Source: Bacteroidota bacterium
GTDB lineage: Bacteria; Bacteroidota; Bacteroidia; Flavobacteriales_D; Crocinitomicaceae
Length of the DNA stretch: 64,000 nt
Assembly: GCA_030148165.1 (NCBI GenBank)
Contig: JASBTZ010000003.1
Coordinates: 1,302,001 to 1,366,000 of the forward strand
Direction of reading: 5' to 3'
Below are positions 35,651 to 45,927 of this stretch, in pieces (position 1 is the first letter of the stretch; every line of letters begins with the position of its first letter). A program made the translations under genes and the position numbers. Under the pieces are notes generated by a model. It was given only the letters and a program-made list of their open reading frames with translations, was not told the DNA's origin and did not search any database.

Positions 35651-38062
35651 TTAACCATTAGTTTGATTCTTAAGCTCTTCTTGAACCAGCATGATTATCT
35701 TTTCAGATTCTACTTTCACTTCATTAATAAGAACTTCTAATATGGGCAATTTCTTGCTTGAACGCGCTATGCTTTCAATCTTTTTAAGATTTTCATATAA
35801 GTTATCGGCAGCAAGATGCTTACAAGGTGAGCTTATTTTGTGAGCGGTTTCAGCAATTATTTGAAAATCCTGTTCTTTAATCCCTTGTTCTAAATCAAGT
35901 ACTCCTAACTTGGTTGAATCAACAAATATTTTGAGTAAGTCATAATAAAATTGTGGGTCGTCATTACTTATTTCTTTCAATTGACTAAAATCCACAGATC
36001 CATCACTATCTTCTTTTTTAGGGGGTTTATGGTTTTCAGAATCTACCGTTCCATTTGAAAACAATGTTTTCTTAATAATATTGATCAATTCAACTTCTTT
36101 AAAAGGTTTGGCCAAAAAATCAATCATTCCGGCTTTTTTGTATTTTCTGCGATCTTCTTCAGTAACGGCTGCAGTTAACGCAATAATCGGAACCTCTACT
36201 CCTAATTCACCGTGATGCGAGACAATTTTAGCTGCTGCTGTTACTCCATCTACCTCTGGCATGCGAGCATCCATTAATATAAGGTCATAATCGTTCTTCA
36301 ATGCCTCATCGATAGCTTCTTTTCCATTCTTGGCTTCGGTAAATGTCGCGTTGTATTTTTCAAGTATACTGATCAACAACTGCCTATTAAATTTTTCATC
36401 ATCAACAATAAGAATTCGCTTCTTGGACAGGTCGATTGATTCATGATTAATCAGTTGATTTTTAGGTAAGTCTTCTTTAGTTCCTATATCATATGGGATC
36501 TCTATCGTAACCTGTGTTCCTTTATTTTCTTCACTATCAACCTCTATTGTTCCATGGTGCAATTCAATGAGTTTTTTGGTTATCGCAAGTCCCAAACCTG
36601 TTCCACCGTAAACCTGTGAGGTACTAGCTTGCGCCTGCTCAAATTCGTTAAATATCCGATCTATTTTATCAGGATTCATACCTATTCCGGTGTCGGATAT
36701 CCGAATTCTCAATCGTGTTTGTTCGTGATCAGTTAGAATCGATGAGCTTTTTATTTCTATACCACCTTTATCTGTAAATTTTACAGCATTTCCTATAATA
36801 TTGATAAGAATTTGACGGAGACGAAATGAATCGCCAATTAATATTTCCGGGACTTCTGAATCAGAAGAGGCGCTGATGTCAACCGCCTTATTGTCACACA
36901 TAGGTGATAAAAAAGAAACAACTTCATTGATGATATCCTGCGGTCTAAACCCTTCTCTCAGTAACGTTAATTTGTTGTTTTCTAACTTGGTAAAATCTAG
37001 TACATCATTTATTAGGTTCAATAAATGCTCAGATGCCTTTTGTATTATCTCGATTTGTTCTCGCTGTTTCTGAGTTAAGTTTTCTTTAGACAATTGATCT
37101 GTATATCCGGAAATAATGTTCATGGGAGTTCTTATCTCATGACTCACAGTGGCAACAAAGTGTTCTTTCACTTTAGCCAAATCTAATGCTTCTTTTTTAG
37201 ATTTTTTAAGCGCTTTTCGATAGCGGTGTGTATTTCGAACGAAACGTACAATCGTATATGACATCACTATCAACAGAGCTGAAATAACAATACAAAAGAC
37301 GATTATTTGAATGTTTGTATAATTAACGGCTTTCCGCACTTCCATTGCCTTCTCAATGACTTTTTTGCTGCCGTATAATTCAAGATTAGAAACCAGTGTT
37401 TGAATCTTTTTGGTTGCAACTTTATCAGAAAGTATGAGATTTAATTCATGTTCAATCAATTCCGCCTCTTTAGATGTCTCTTCTGCTGTTATCTTTCTGA
37501 GATCATTCGTAATACTCTCAATTGCCTCATGATCGTCTTTTGATTTACGTCTAAGTGGATTCCATTTAATTATTCTAAGTCTTCTGCCCTGTTCACCATT
37601 TAATTGATCGAAGTTCTCAGAGACCTTTTCAGAAACTTTAGTTAGCGCTTTCTCAACTCTAAATTCATTCTGAATCGCTAATAGCTCGTCGAGAATATCA
37701 AATTTTAAATCAACATAGAATTTTAACGAGTCGACAATTTGATCTGTTTTGTTTTCATTTTTAACCAATAATTTCAATTCGGACACCATACTATCAACTT
37801 CCAGATCTAATTCGTGATAGTTATCAAGCATTAAGGTGTCATGTGTCAAAGTATAGGTCTTAACGCTATTTTCTGCCTTTGTAAGATCATACAGAATTTC
37901 CTTGGCCAACACAGTTTTAACATCCGGCTTTGCAGCTTCTGTGACAACATCCAATACATTCGAAAATCTCTGGTATGTCAAAAGACCGACGATACTTACC
38001 AGCAAGAGTATTATCGTGATAATTCCAGTGATTTTCCACGTTATAGATTTGTGTGGTTTCAT
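35651..38062 (-). CDS. Hybrid sensor histidine kinase with receiver and HPt domains
   Basis: This 803-residue inner-membrane protein has a first helix (GIITIILLLVSIVGLLTYQ), a periplasmic helical region of about 215 residues without a named family (CHASE3-like in pattern), a second helix near 252-272, then HisKA with VSHEIRTPMN, an ATPase domain (NIIGNAVKFTD, SDTGIGM, GGTGLGL), a receiver with LMDARMPEVDG near 595, and a C-terminal HPt domain with AHKISSPCKHL near 735. It can run a whole His-Asp-His relay by itself and pass phosphate to a separate receiver. The NtrC-type regulator is next in the same unit and the receiver-only gene follows. Confidence 0.95.
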   Translation of the reverse strand: MKPHKSITWKITGIITIILLLVSIVGLLTYQRFSNVLDVVTEAAKPDVKTVLAKEILYDLTKAENSVKTYTLTHDTLMLDNYHELDLEVDSMVSELKLLVKNENKTDQIVDSLKFYVDLKFDILDELLAIQNEFRVEKALTKVSEKVSENFDQLNGEQGRRLRIIKWNPLRRKSKDDHEAIESITNDLRKITAEETSKEAELIEHELNLILSDKVATKKIQTLVSNLELYGSKKVIEKAMEVRKAVNYTNIQIIVFCIVISALLIVMSYTIVRFVRNTHRYRKALKKSKKEALDLAKVKEHFVATVSHEIRTPMNIISGYTDQLSKENLTQKQREQIEIIQKASEHLLNLINDVLDFTKLENNKLTLLREGFRPQDIINEVVSFLSPMCDNKAVDISASSDSEVPEILIGDSFRLRQILINIIGNAVKFTDKGGIEIKSSSILTDHEQTRLRIRISDTGIGMNPDKIDRIFNEFEQAQASTSQVYGGTGLGLAITKKLIELHHGTIEVDSEENKGTQVTIEIPYDIGTKEDLPKNQLINHESIDLSKKRILIVDDEKFNRQLLISILEKYNATFTEAKNGKEAIDEALKNDYDLILMDARMPEVDGVTAAAKIVSHHGELGVEVPIIALTAAVTEEDRRKYKKAGMIDFLAKPFKEVELINIIKKTLFSNGTVDSENHKPPKKEDSDGSVDFSQLKEISNDDPQFYYDLLKIFVDSTKLGVLDLEQGIKEQDFQIIAETAHKISSPCKHLAADNLYENLKKIESIARSSKKLPILEVLINEVKVESEKIIMLVQEELKNQTNG

Positions 38063-38361
38063 ATGATCAGTTAGAGTTCTAGTGATTTAAAACGACGATA
38101 AGTTATTTTATATAAGTTACTAAAATTTAATCATGTATGCTAGAATCAAAGCTTATATCAGAATGATTCAAGCACGATGCCACAAATTTTTTGCCATATT
38201 ATTAGATGACAACGATCCACAATGTTAGGAGAAAATAGAATATATAATGAGTTATTAATAATCACCGCAATCACTTAAGTCTAAACGATGTGAAATTTAA
38301 ATTCTTAGTGGGTTCTAGCTATTCGATTTCAGTTAGCGTATACATCGTTGAGTAAAATAAA

Positions 38362-38388
38362 AAAGGAGCATACGAATTATGCTCCTTT
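38362..38388 (-). terminator. Terminator of the 55-residue protein gene
   Basis: AAAGGAGCATA (38362-38372) and TATGCTCCTTT (38378-38388) pair perfectly over 11 bases. On the minus strand the hairpin is followed by TTTTTTATTTT. It lies 19 bases after the stop codon of the small gene. Confidence 0.9.
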
Positions 38389-38407
38389 AAATGAAAAACT
38401 GAATTGG

Positions 38408-38575
38408 TCAATCTAAATATTCATTCAATTCAATCGGAATTTGAAGATCAATATCTCCCAGACTTTCAATCATTCTATCAAAATCATCATCATCCATAGC
38501 TGCATAAGAAAAGGGTGATGAGCGATCAATTGTAAACCCTAAATCGTTTCCAAAAATTTGTGTATCGGCATTCAT
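38408..38575 (-). CDS. Small acidic protein of unknown function (55 residues)
   Basis: This frame is too short for most gene finders. It encodes a 55-residue, strongly acidic protein with a DDDDFDRMIESLGDIDLQIP core and no cysteine, signal peptide or membrane segment. A clear rho-independent terminator follows 19 bases after the stop, and a 226-base upstream region carries a 12-base direct repeat with 21-base spacing, so it has its own transcript. It lies between the hybrid kinase and a TPR kinase. It could be a peptide signal, a precursor or a regulator; nothing in the sequence decides. Confidence 0.65.
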   Translation of the reverse strand: MNADTQIFGNDLGFTIDRSSPFSYAAMDDDDFDRMIESLGDIDLQIPIELNEYLD

Positions 38576-38637
38576 AGTTATTTGTTTTAAAAAGTTTATG
38601 AACTGAAGTTAAGCCAACATAAAGTGATCAACTACTA

Positions 38638-38670
38638 TTAGTTTCCGACCGTGAAGATTTAGTTTTCGAC
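38638..38670. promoter_or_regulatory. Direct repeat with 21-base spacing upstream of the small gene
   Basis: TTAGTTTCCGAC at 38638-38649 and TTAGTTTTCGAC at 38659-38670 differ at one base and start 21 bases apart, two helical turns. This is the layout bound by LytTR-type and some other dimeric regulators. It lies about 65-95 bases upstream of the start codon at 38575. Confidence 0.5.
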
Positions 38671-38801
38671 TGTTATAGAACTAGCTGTTTTTTGCACTAA
38701 AACAATGATAAAAGAGGTCTCCCAACATACATTTTTGAATATCCTGAAAAGTTAAAGTCATGGATTAAATCCGTCTTGTGACATTTCTAATTGAACGGGA
38801 A

Positions 38802-40775
38802 TTATTGAATTGCTTGATCAAAACGAATGATAAATTCTGTCCCTTCGTTCTCAGTGCTTTTGACTTCAATTTCTCCACTCATCATTTCGACGTATTCCCT
38901 GGCAACTGAAATTCCCAGTCCTGTTCCGAAAATTCCATCCGTATTAGACGCTCTAAAGAATGGTTGAAACAAAAGATTCAAATCCTCCTCTGGTATACCA
39001 ATTCCGGAATCCCTAATAGATATTTCTATACGTCGATCAATGATGCCCACCCTCACTTTGGGCGGCTTTCTACCTTGAGAATACTTGAAGGCATTAGATA
39101 GCACGTTTGAAATCGCTTGTCTTGCGAGATTGGGATCAACCAGTACAATCCCTATTTCTATTTCAGACTCAAATGTCGTGTTTCTTCCATCATCTTGAAT
39201 GCTACTAATTTCCTGAGAGATATCTGCACAAAGCTCAACGATATCTACTTTTTCAATATTGGGCTTGATTGTTCCGGAATTAATCTTGCTTAATAATAAA
39301 ACCTGATTCATCAAAGCCGTCATATTGTCAATTTGTTCGTTAATTCGATCTTTACATTTATTATAAATAGGTAAAACATCTTCCCGAATTGCATCGTTAT
39401 GCATGTCCAACAGGGATACATTCGCCTTAATTACGGTTAAAGGAGTTCTGAATTGATGAGAAGCTGTTGAAACAAATCTCGATTTTAAATAGCCAAGAGC
39501 TTTTTCTTTCTTAAGGCTATCTTGAAGCACCACATTTACCGATGCAATTTTTCGCTTTTGGATGAAAAAAACCAAACTAAAAATTACAAATAAAATAGAC
39601 CCTAGTATCAACCAATTCATGATTCGTGCTTGATTTGAAAACCTGACATCGTTTAACACTCTTTCGGTCTCATTTCGTTCCAGTTCGCGATCTCTCTCAA
39701 ATCCAAGTTGCAGACGCTCAATTTCGATTGCTGTTTTAGCATTTTCGAGCGAATCTGACAATTCATCATACATTAAATAATATTCATAGGCCTTCTTAAA
39801 GTCTCCTTCGTCTTTATACAAGTCAGCGTATAATTTATATATATCCCTAAGTTCTAGCTTTTGTTTTTTTTCGGTTTTCAAGATCAGACGTTCAGCTTCT
39901 TTCAGTAGCTCAAGTGCCTTAGTGTTATTATTATTTAAATAAAATAGTCTTGCTCTATTTTGATAATTTATTGACAGTAGGTCGTAATCTGGTTTATCTC
40001 GTTGACTTAAATAAATATATGATTTGTCAAAGTACATCATAGCCGACTCGAAATCATATCGCTCAGAATAAATTGAACCAATATTATCCAGAATAATTGC
40101 CGCCCGCCATTTCAAATCATGCTCTTCTGCAATCCTAAGAGCTTTTTTATAATATTCAAGTTGCAATGATTCATCCTCCAGAATACCATAAACATTTCCA
40201 ATATTATTGAGCGAAGAAGCCATTCCATCTGCATCATCGAGCTTAACGAATTCATCAAACGCTTGATTGTAATATTGAAGGGCCTTGCGCTGGTCACCCT
40301 CACGTTTGAAGACAGACCCTATGTATCTCAGTAACCATGCCTTTGTGTCATTATTTAAGTCAAGACTATCATAGATTCTTAAACCACGAATAAAATCCTT
40401 CATGGCATCTTTATACTCGCCTAAATCGTAGTGGTACCTTCCTTTAGTACATAATAATTCAGTTATTTTCTCAAATTGATTAGCGTCTGAATAATGATAT
40501 ACTGCTTTTTCGTAATAGTTCACCGCATCACTGTATATCCGATAATGACGGCTAATATTAGCCAGGTTTACGTAAGCATTTCCAATTGCTGCCGAATTGT
40601 TATTGTTTTTTGCAAAAACAACCGCTTCACGGGCAAAATCATAGGCAGTAACACTGTCGTCTATGTTCTTCCAGGAGGATTTTATCAGAACGTCAATCCA
40701 ATCATCCAGATCATTCGCATATGTGGAAAGCGAATAAAACAGGTTAAGAATAACTAGAAGAAAAACGTTCTTCAT
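38802..40775 (-). CDS. TPR-domain sensor histidine kinase
   Basis: This 657-residue protein has a signal peptide (NVFLLVILNLFYSLSTYA), six or seven TPR repeats in the periplasm at about 30-360 (for example ALQYYNQAFDEFVKLDDA), a coiled stretch, one membrane helix near 390 (MNWLILGSILFVIFSLVFFI), then HisKA with VSTASHQFRTPLTVI and an ATPase domain (NVLSNAFKYS, RDSGIGIPE, GTGLGISVA). The TPR region probably senses an envelope protein or peptide. The frame is open to 40850, but the ATG at 40775 gives the signal peptide. No regulator lies directly beside it. Confidence 0.92.
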   Translation of the reverse strand: MKNVFLLVILNLFYSLSTYANDLDDWIDVLIKSSWKNIDDSVTAYDFAREAVVFAKNNNNSAAIGNAYVNLANISRHYRIYSDAVNYYEKAVYHYSDANQFEKITELLCTKGRYHYDLGEYKDAMKDFIRGLRIYDSLDLNNDTKAWLLRYIGSVFKREGDQRKALQYYNQAFDEFVKLDDADGMASSLNNIGNVYGILEDESLQLEYYKKALRIAEEHDLKWRAAIILDNIGSIYSERYDFESAMMYFDKSYIYLSQRDKPDYDLLSINYQNRARLFYLNNNNTKALELLKEAERLILKTEKKQKLELRDIYKLYADLYKDEGDFKKAYEYYLMYDELSDSLENAKTAIEIERLQLGFERDRELERNETERVLNDVRFSNQARIMNWLILGSILFVIFSLVFFIQKRKIASVNVVLQDSLKKEKALGYLKSRFVSTASHQFRTPLTVIKANVSLLDMHNDAIREDVLPIYNKCKDRINEQIDNMTALMNQVLLLSKINSGTIKPNIEKVDIVELCADISQEISSIQDDGRNTTFESEIEIGIVLVDPNLARQAISNVLSNAFKYSQGRKPPKVRVGIIDRRIEISIRDSGIGIPEEDLNLLFQPFFRASNTDGIFGTGLGISVAREYVEMMSGEIEVKSTENEGTEFIIRFDQAIQ

Positions 40776-41068
40776 ATTGGCGTAGTAGTTTGAATTTGAC
40801 CTGGTATAGAAACAGCTAGATTTATTTCCTAATAAATCCCCTTCTATCAAAACTAGACTATATTAAGCTGAATGTCAATACGTACATTCACCTAGTCTGT
40901 ACTAATAGATGAGTCTTCTATTTCCCTCTGACAACCTCCGAATATTCATCACCAACACACCTGTTGTTATGGTGACAACTAATTCTGTAATCAAAATTCA
41001 CACGCTTATTGACAAGATGAAATCAAAATGGATTATAGCACACGGTATACTTCTCGGGATCGTTTCAA

Positions 41069-42439
41069 TTATTTAACTATTAGCTTTGATCTTCTCGCTT
41101 CACCTGATTCGTTCGTAACAGAAACATTATAGATTCCAGGATAATAATTATCTAATTCAATAGACACACTGTTATCCGGGGAGTTTAGATATACTATTTT
41201 TTTTAGTCGGCCGGTATGATCAGTTATCCGAATGTCTTGGTCTGAAGTCTTTAAACCTGTAATAGTGAACTTTTCCAGGTCATTAACCGGATTCGGGTAA
41301 ATCATTATTTCTTTCGACTCTGTTCGAGTAAATACTGAAACTATTTTAGATTTATAATACTCTCCGTTTACATCATACTGTTCCAACTTATAATAGAATA
41401 CAGGCTCGGATTTATCGAAGTCATAATCATTGAAGATGTAATTAACGACTGATTCCGAATTTCCCTGTGCCTCTATTTTAGCAACTTCAAACCAATTATA
41501 ACCGTCCTCAGATCTCAACACAAGAAAATAATCACTGCTGTGCTCACTAAAGGTTATCCATACAATTTCATTGTACCCTTCCCTACTAATTGCTTTAAAC
41601 TCCGCTAAAGTTACTGGAAGACCTATTGCGTAACAGGTATTCTGTGCTGTTGAGCAGTCCTCCGTAGACGGCATTCCAGCATCAAACCCATTTGAACACC
41701 ACCGAATATCGCTGCTAAACGCACCAGGTGCTCCATTATTGGTCATATTTCCTCCGGTGGTTTGTGCTGAACCACTGCCTGTAACCATACCCGTAGCGTA
41801 GTTTTGCCAATTGCCAGAAGTTTCCACGCAACAAGAATCACAGATAAATAATATTCCTTCATTATTAATGTTTCCTCCGAAGAGTTCAACATTAGAACTC
41901 TGGAACAAATTGAATTCTCCATTCAGATAGTTGTCAAAATTGCCTGAAGGCAGGTAGAATAGAGATCCATAAAGATTTAGAATACCGTCATAGTTTTGAA
42001 AACGCCCAGAAATGTGAGTTATACTAGGGTAAAAAATGTTGATTTCTGCTCCCTGAGAACCACCGGCTGATGTCACGCCATTAATTAATTTATTGATTTG
42101 TAGGTCGCCATAAATATTAAGCGAAGTGCTTGCACCAGATGTCGATAGGTTAAAATAATTACTGGCCGTACTTGGTAGTAATGCGCCGTTTTGACTTATA
42201 AAAAGATTGCTCCCACCACTGATGGTGACATGGTCTGTCATGTTCAATGGGTGATAAACACTTATATCTGCTCCGGCGGAAGGGGATGGTGGTAAGCATC
42301 CACAAGGTGTAGCACCTCCATCAGTTGACCATAAGCTGCCATCAGACCAGTCACCAGAATTAATGGTTTGATATATCTGTGCCATGCTTACAAGGGAAGA
42401 AAAGCAGATCACAATCGAAAAAAAAATTCTAGTACACAT
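41069..42439 (-). CDS. Secreted beta-helix-like protein with T9SS type A sorting domain
   Basis: This 456-residue protein has a signal peptide (RIFFSIVICFSSLVSMAQ). The first 250 residues are glycine- and asparagine-rich with a repeating pattern (GDLQINKLINGVTSAGGSQG, GNFDNYLNGEFNLF), suggesting a beta-helix of the kind in surface proteins and some glycan-active enzymes. A fibronectin-like segment (EIVWITFSEHSSDYFLVLR) and a type A sorting domain (IMIYPNPVNDLEKF) follow. No catalytic residues are recognised. A 303-base gap lies upstream and separates it from the TPR kinase at 42743. Confidence 0.8.
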   Translation of the reverse strand: MCTRIFFSIVICFSSLVSMAQIYQTINSGDWSDGSLWSTDGGATPCGCLPPSPSAGADISVYHPLNMTDHVTISGGSNLFISQNGALLPSTASNYFNLSTSGASTSLNIYGDLQINKLINGVTSAGGSQGAEINIFYPSITHISGRFQNYDGILNLYGSLFYLPSGNFDNYLNGEFNLFQSSNVELFGGNINNEGILFICDSCCVETSGNWQNYATGMVTGSGSAQTTGGNMTNNGAPGAFSSDIRWCSNGFDAGMPSTEDCSTAQNTCYAIGLPVTLAEFKAISREGYNEIVWITFSEHSSDYFLVLRSEDGYNWFEVAKIEAQGNSESVVNYIFNDYDFDKSEPVFYYKLEQYDVNGEYYKSKIVSVFTRTESKEIMIYPNPVNDLEKFTITGLKTSDQDIRITDHTGRLKKIVYLNSPDNSVSIELDNYYPGIYNVSVTNESGEARRSKLIVK

Positions 42440-42742
42440 AACGTTTGATTTAAACTATCCTTTAATTACTATTAGCTTCATTGTTTTGAACTTTCCAATT
42501 TGTCCGATATACACGAGATAAACATTCGATAGTAATGGCAATAAATTCAATCTAACACGGCCATTATTATATCCTATCAAGTTTTTTCAATACATTCTGA
42601 TTATCTATCAGATAAGTATCTCCCACATTATTATTAATTAAGAAGTAATAATTTGAAATAAAGGTGCAACCTTTGCTTTGTTAATAACAGCAACACTTTC
42701 CCATTGCTATGTTTCAGTATCCCAAAGGGAAATGTGGCTTTA
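42440..42742. other. Intergenic region, upstream of the secreted protein gene
   Basis: This stretch lies between two minus-strand genes and is AT-rich. I see no gene, no strong terminator and no clear promoter box in it. It probably holds the promoter of the gene ending at 41069. Confidence 0.4.
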
Positions 42743-44545
42743 TTAAATTGGAAATACAATTGAGATTTCTGTGCCCTGGCCTAAAACACTTCTAATAATA
42801 AGTTCACCTCCTTGTAATTTTGTGAACTCGTTGGCCATAGTAAGACCGAGGCCAGGACCTTGAGTACCTTTTGAATTGGCACCACGATAAAACGGTTCAA
42901 ACAGATGTTTTACTTCTTCTTCAGGAATTCCGATTCCATTATCACATACAGTGATCTTTACACTAGAGTCAGAATAAACAAGCTTAATTTTAACATTATC
43001 TTCCGTAGATGAGTATTTTATCGCATTATAGACAAGATTCGATATTGATCTGCTTAACATTTTATCATTCAATCGTACTGGTCTTGGAGTGCCACTAATT
43101 AACAGATCAATTTTGATCTCCTCTTCTTTTGAAGAAATTCTTCTAATCACATTTTCACAAAGAGTATCCACCTCAACATCATCGAATTCAACTGAAAAGT
43201 CATTATCGCCGAAACTATCAATAAGAAGAAGTTCATCCATTAAATCTGTGATTTCATGAATGTTCTCTTTAATCCGCTCACTTGAGCGTATGAATTTTTC
43301 CTTCAGATCCTGTTTTAATTCATTGCTAATCAAATCAATTATGCCCAAATTGGATTGAATAACAGCGAGAGGTGTTCGAAATTCATGAGAAGCTCTGGAA
43401 ATAAACTGGGATTTTAGGTCAATGAGTAATTGCTCTTTTTTTCTCAATTCATTTTCTTGTTGAATTCTTTTCTTACGCTGAATACTGATAATGGTAACGA
43501 AGGCGATAACGAGCAAGAGTAAAACAATAGTCACGTTCGTTATGATTTGATTTATTCTAATGCGTTCATTAAGTTCCCTTAACTCTTGTTCTCTTCTACT
43601 TATTAGATTGTTTACTTCATCGGATGCTTTCAATATCCCTTGTTCCGCTTTAATCAAATCTCCTTCCAGGTCATGCAATGCATCATAATAGAAATACACT
43701 GAATCACTCTTATTACTTTGCCTATATATTTCTATTAGGTTTTCATAAATTTCCTTATAAATGGCATTATCCGGGTTTTTTCTGCCTTGATCTAACTCAA
43801 GTGCTAAGAGAAAATTACTTTTAGCTTTATCATAATCCCATTTAGCCATATAAAAATTACCCCAGACATTATAAATATATTGTAATTGATGCTTAGAGTT
43901 CGAAATTGAACTGAGCTGAAACGCCTTATTTAAATAGTATTCAGAAGAATCATACATATTTAAATGCAAGAAGGAGCTTCCCATGTTTGTCATGACAGTA
44001 GTTAAACCACTCGTGTCTTTGAGATATACCTTCAATTGCTTGGCATCCCTTAGCAAATCTAAAGATTCCTGGTAGTTACCACTCTTTATATCTATTTCAC
44101 CAATGTTGTTTAGGTTATTCGAAATTCCTTTTAGATTACCTAATTCCTTATTGATTTCTAAAGATTTATGCCAATACTTTTTTGCTTCTAAATAATAGAG
44201 ACGATTGAAGTAAGAGCCACCTATGTAATTGTATATTTCTTGTTCAAGTAATTCTGACCCCTCAATTCTGTAACATGCATCGATTGCATGGAAATACTGC
44301 TTAAGAGCCAACTCATCCATAGAAAAATCTGCATATATTCTTCCAATTGAATAATACGTTTCAGCAAGATCCAAAGAACTATTGTCGGCCTGAGCAATCG
44401 CCTTATTGAATTTATCAATCGCTTCGTCATACTGCCCGATCTCAAAAAGTTCCTTACCTTCATTAATAAAGGATTCGACAACAATCGACTGACTATAACC
44501 AGTGATTGTTGACAGTAGCGATAGGTAAACTATGAAGTTTTTCAC
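42743..44545 (-). CDS. TPR-domain sensor histidine kinase
   Basis: This 600-residue protein has a signal peptide (FIVYLSLLSTITGYSQ), about six TPR repeats at 25-290 (ALKQYFHAIDACYRIEG, ESLDLLRDAKQLKVYLKD), a coiled-coil, one membrane helix near 335-355 (VTIVLLLLVIAFVTIISI), then HisKA with ISRASHEFRTPLAVI and an ATPase domain with NLVYNAIKYSS, CDNGIGIPEEE and GPGLGLTMA. It is paralogous to the kinase at 38802 but shorter. It has no adjacent response regulator; the gene upstream encodes a secreted T9SS protein. Confidence 0.92.
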   Translation of the reverse strand: MKNFIVYLSLLSTITGYSQSIVVESFINEGKELFEIGQYDEAIDKFNKAIAQADNSSLDLAETYYSIGRIYADFSMDELALKQYFHAIDACYRIEGSELLEQEIYNYIGGSYFNRLYYLEAKKYWHKSLEINKELGNLKGISNNLNNIGEIDIKSGNYQESLDLLRDAKQLKVYLKDTSGLTTVMTNMGSSFLHLNMYDSSEYYLNKAFQLSSISNSKHQLQYIYNVWGNFYMAKWDYDKAKSNFLLALELDQGRKNPDNAIYKEIYENLIEIYRQSNKSDSVYFYYDALHDLEGDLIKAEQGILKASDEVNNLISRREQELRELNERIRINQIITNVTIVLLLLVIAFVTIISIQRKKRIQQENELRKKEQLLIDLKSQFISRASHEFRTPLAVIQSNLGIIDLISNELKQDLKEKFIRSSERIKENIHEITDLMDELLLIDSFGDNDFSVEFDDVEVDTLCENVIRRISSKEEEIKIDLLISGTPRPVRLNDKMLSRSISNLVYNAIKYSSTEDNVKIKLVYSDSSVKITVCDNGIGIPEEEVKHLFEPFYRGANSKGTQGPGLGLTMANEFTKLQGGELIIRSVLGQGTEISIVFPI

Positions 44546-44659
44546 AATTCCAATTTAATCATTTGAATAATCTTCTGTTCTAATTATTAATAAAGTTTTT
44601 CAACATAAGAAAGCACACCTTTGTATGATGCGCTTTCAAATCGTGATCAATACTAACCG

Positions 44660-45769
44660 TTATTTTTTAATAAACTTTTTTGTTTCGACCAGGATCCCAT
44701 CTCTTTCAAGTGCAATTATATACACCCCTCTTAGCCAATCTCTTACATTAAATACATATGACGCGTTTTCTACTGACATATCGACTACTGCTTTACCTGT
44801 ATTATCAAAAATGATGATTCTATCACCTGTTACATTTTTTACATGCAATATGTCACTCGCTGGATTTGGATAAACTTCAAATGCTGAATATTGTTTCTCT
44901 TCAATACCAACTGTAGGATCAATTACAATTTCAAATTGATAAAGTGCGCCTACTCCAAAAAAGTTATCCTCTGATGATACGTAATACTTCGATTCATCAG
45001 TAAAGCAAATCCCTTCAATTTGAACAGAATAGGATTGAGGAACGAATAATTCATACTGCGTTTCAACATTGAATTCAATCTTACTTTGAGTTGAAATATC
45101 ATAAGAAACTTCCGCTAAAAAAGGCGTTCCCGACAAATCATATCCAATTACTGCGAGTTCTTTATCTCCTACCATGGCCATGTCTGTAACCATCCCGTTG
45201 AATTCAAGGCTATCTACTTTCGTCGCTATATGATTTCCGGGAGTTTTTGGAACACTATAAATATAGCACCATGAGCTCTCCCAGTTTTTGGTGAAAATAT
45301 AGAGGCTGTCGTTTAAGCATACCGAAGCTTCAGCATCATATCGGGTTTGACCGAGTGTTTGACTAAATGCTATCTGATCTTCATATTTAAAGTCAATTAC
45401 CTCTGCTTTTACAAAGCTCGATGTCAGGTATGAATCCATAGGTATCCTGTAGAATTTGAGGTCCTTTCTGCTCCCTGAATTATTTCCGTAATCTCCAACA
45501 TACAAATATTCATCATCTACGGATAGTCCCTCCCAGTCGACATTAAACCCGTTGGTTATAGTAACGACTCTAAGAATTTCGCCTGTGACTTCATCGATTT
45601 CAAAAATCTCGGTACTTCCACCTGAATCATTAATCGTCAGGATTTTACCATCGAGAAACAGTAAGCCTGAACTTTCATTAATAGTTTCATTTAGTTCCGT
45701 TACAGGTGTGAGCTGCTGACCGATCAATGTCATCGGCACTAGTGCAATTAATGTAAATAACTTTTTCAT
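44660..45769 (-). CDS. Secreted propeller-like protein with T9SS type A sorting domain
   Basis: This 369-residue protein has a signal peptide (LFTLIALVPMTLIGQ). The body (residues 20-285) has strands such as SGLLFLDGKILTINDSGG, VDWEGLSVDDEYLYVGDYG and VQIEGICFTDESKYYVS, which resemble the propeller fold of esterase-like phytase proteins. No metal-binding site can be confirmed. The C-terminus is a T9SS type A domain with FEVYPNPASDILHV, ending in a VETKKFIKK tail. It is exported to the surface or medium and lies just upstream of a TPR kinase. Confidence 0.82.
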   Translation of the reverse strand: MKKLFTLIALVPMTLIGQQLTPVTELNETINESSGLLFLDGKILTINDSGGSTEIFEIDEVTGEILRVVTITNGFNVDWEGLSVDDEYLYVGDYGNNSGSRKDLKFYRIPMDSYLTSSFVKAEVIDFKYEDQIAFSQTLGQTRYDAEASVCLNDSLYIFTKNWESSWCYIYSVPKTPGNHIATKVDSLEFNGMVTDMAMVGDKELAVIGYDLSGTPFLAEVSYDISTQSKIEFNVETQYELFVPQSYSVQIEGICFTDESKYYVSSEDNFFGVGALYQFEIVIDPTVGIEEKQYSAFEVYPNPASDILHVKNVTGDRIIIFDNTGKAVVDMSVENASYVFNVRDWLRGVYIIALERDGILVETKKFIKK

Positions 45770-45884
45770 GATTTTTTATTTTAAATATCAATGATTTCAC
45801 CCGATTACATCACCAAATATTTCCTTTCGACCTATGTTGGTTTCCAATCGTAAATACAATTTTCAATCAATATGGGAAATAAAA

Positions 45885-45907
45885 AAGGCCGGTTTAAAAC
45901 CAGCCTT
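45885..45907 (-). terminator. Terminator after the small T9SS protein gene
   Basis: AAGGC-C-GGTTT and AAACC-A-GCCTT pair with one mismatch. On the minus strand the hairpin is followed by a TTTTTTATTT tract. It lies 20 bases after the stop codon at 45928. Confidence 0.75.
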
Positions 45908-45927
45908 CCAGATTAATTATCTCACAT

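Noticed and set aside
38168-38183. TGGCATCGTGCTTGAA on the minus strand before the hybrid kinase gene, sigma-54-like
   Set aside because: The essential GC at -12 is GA, so it is a poor candidate.
41017-41076. A 19-codon frame on the plus strand
   Set aside because: It is very short, lies between two minus-strand genes and has no promoter or terminator.
42424-42446. TACACATAACGTT next to the start of the secreted protein gene, like an attC end
   Set aside because: It is a single short match without the paired half-site, conserved inner stem or cassette boundary.
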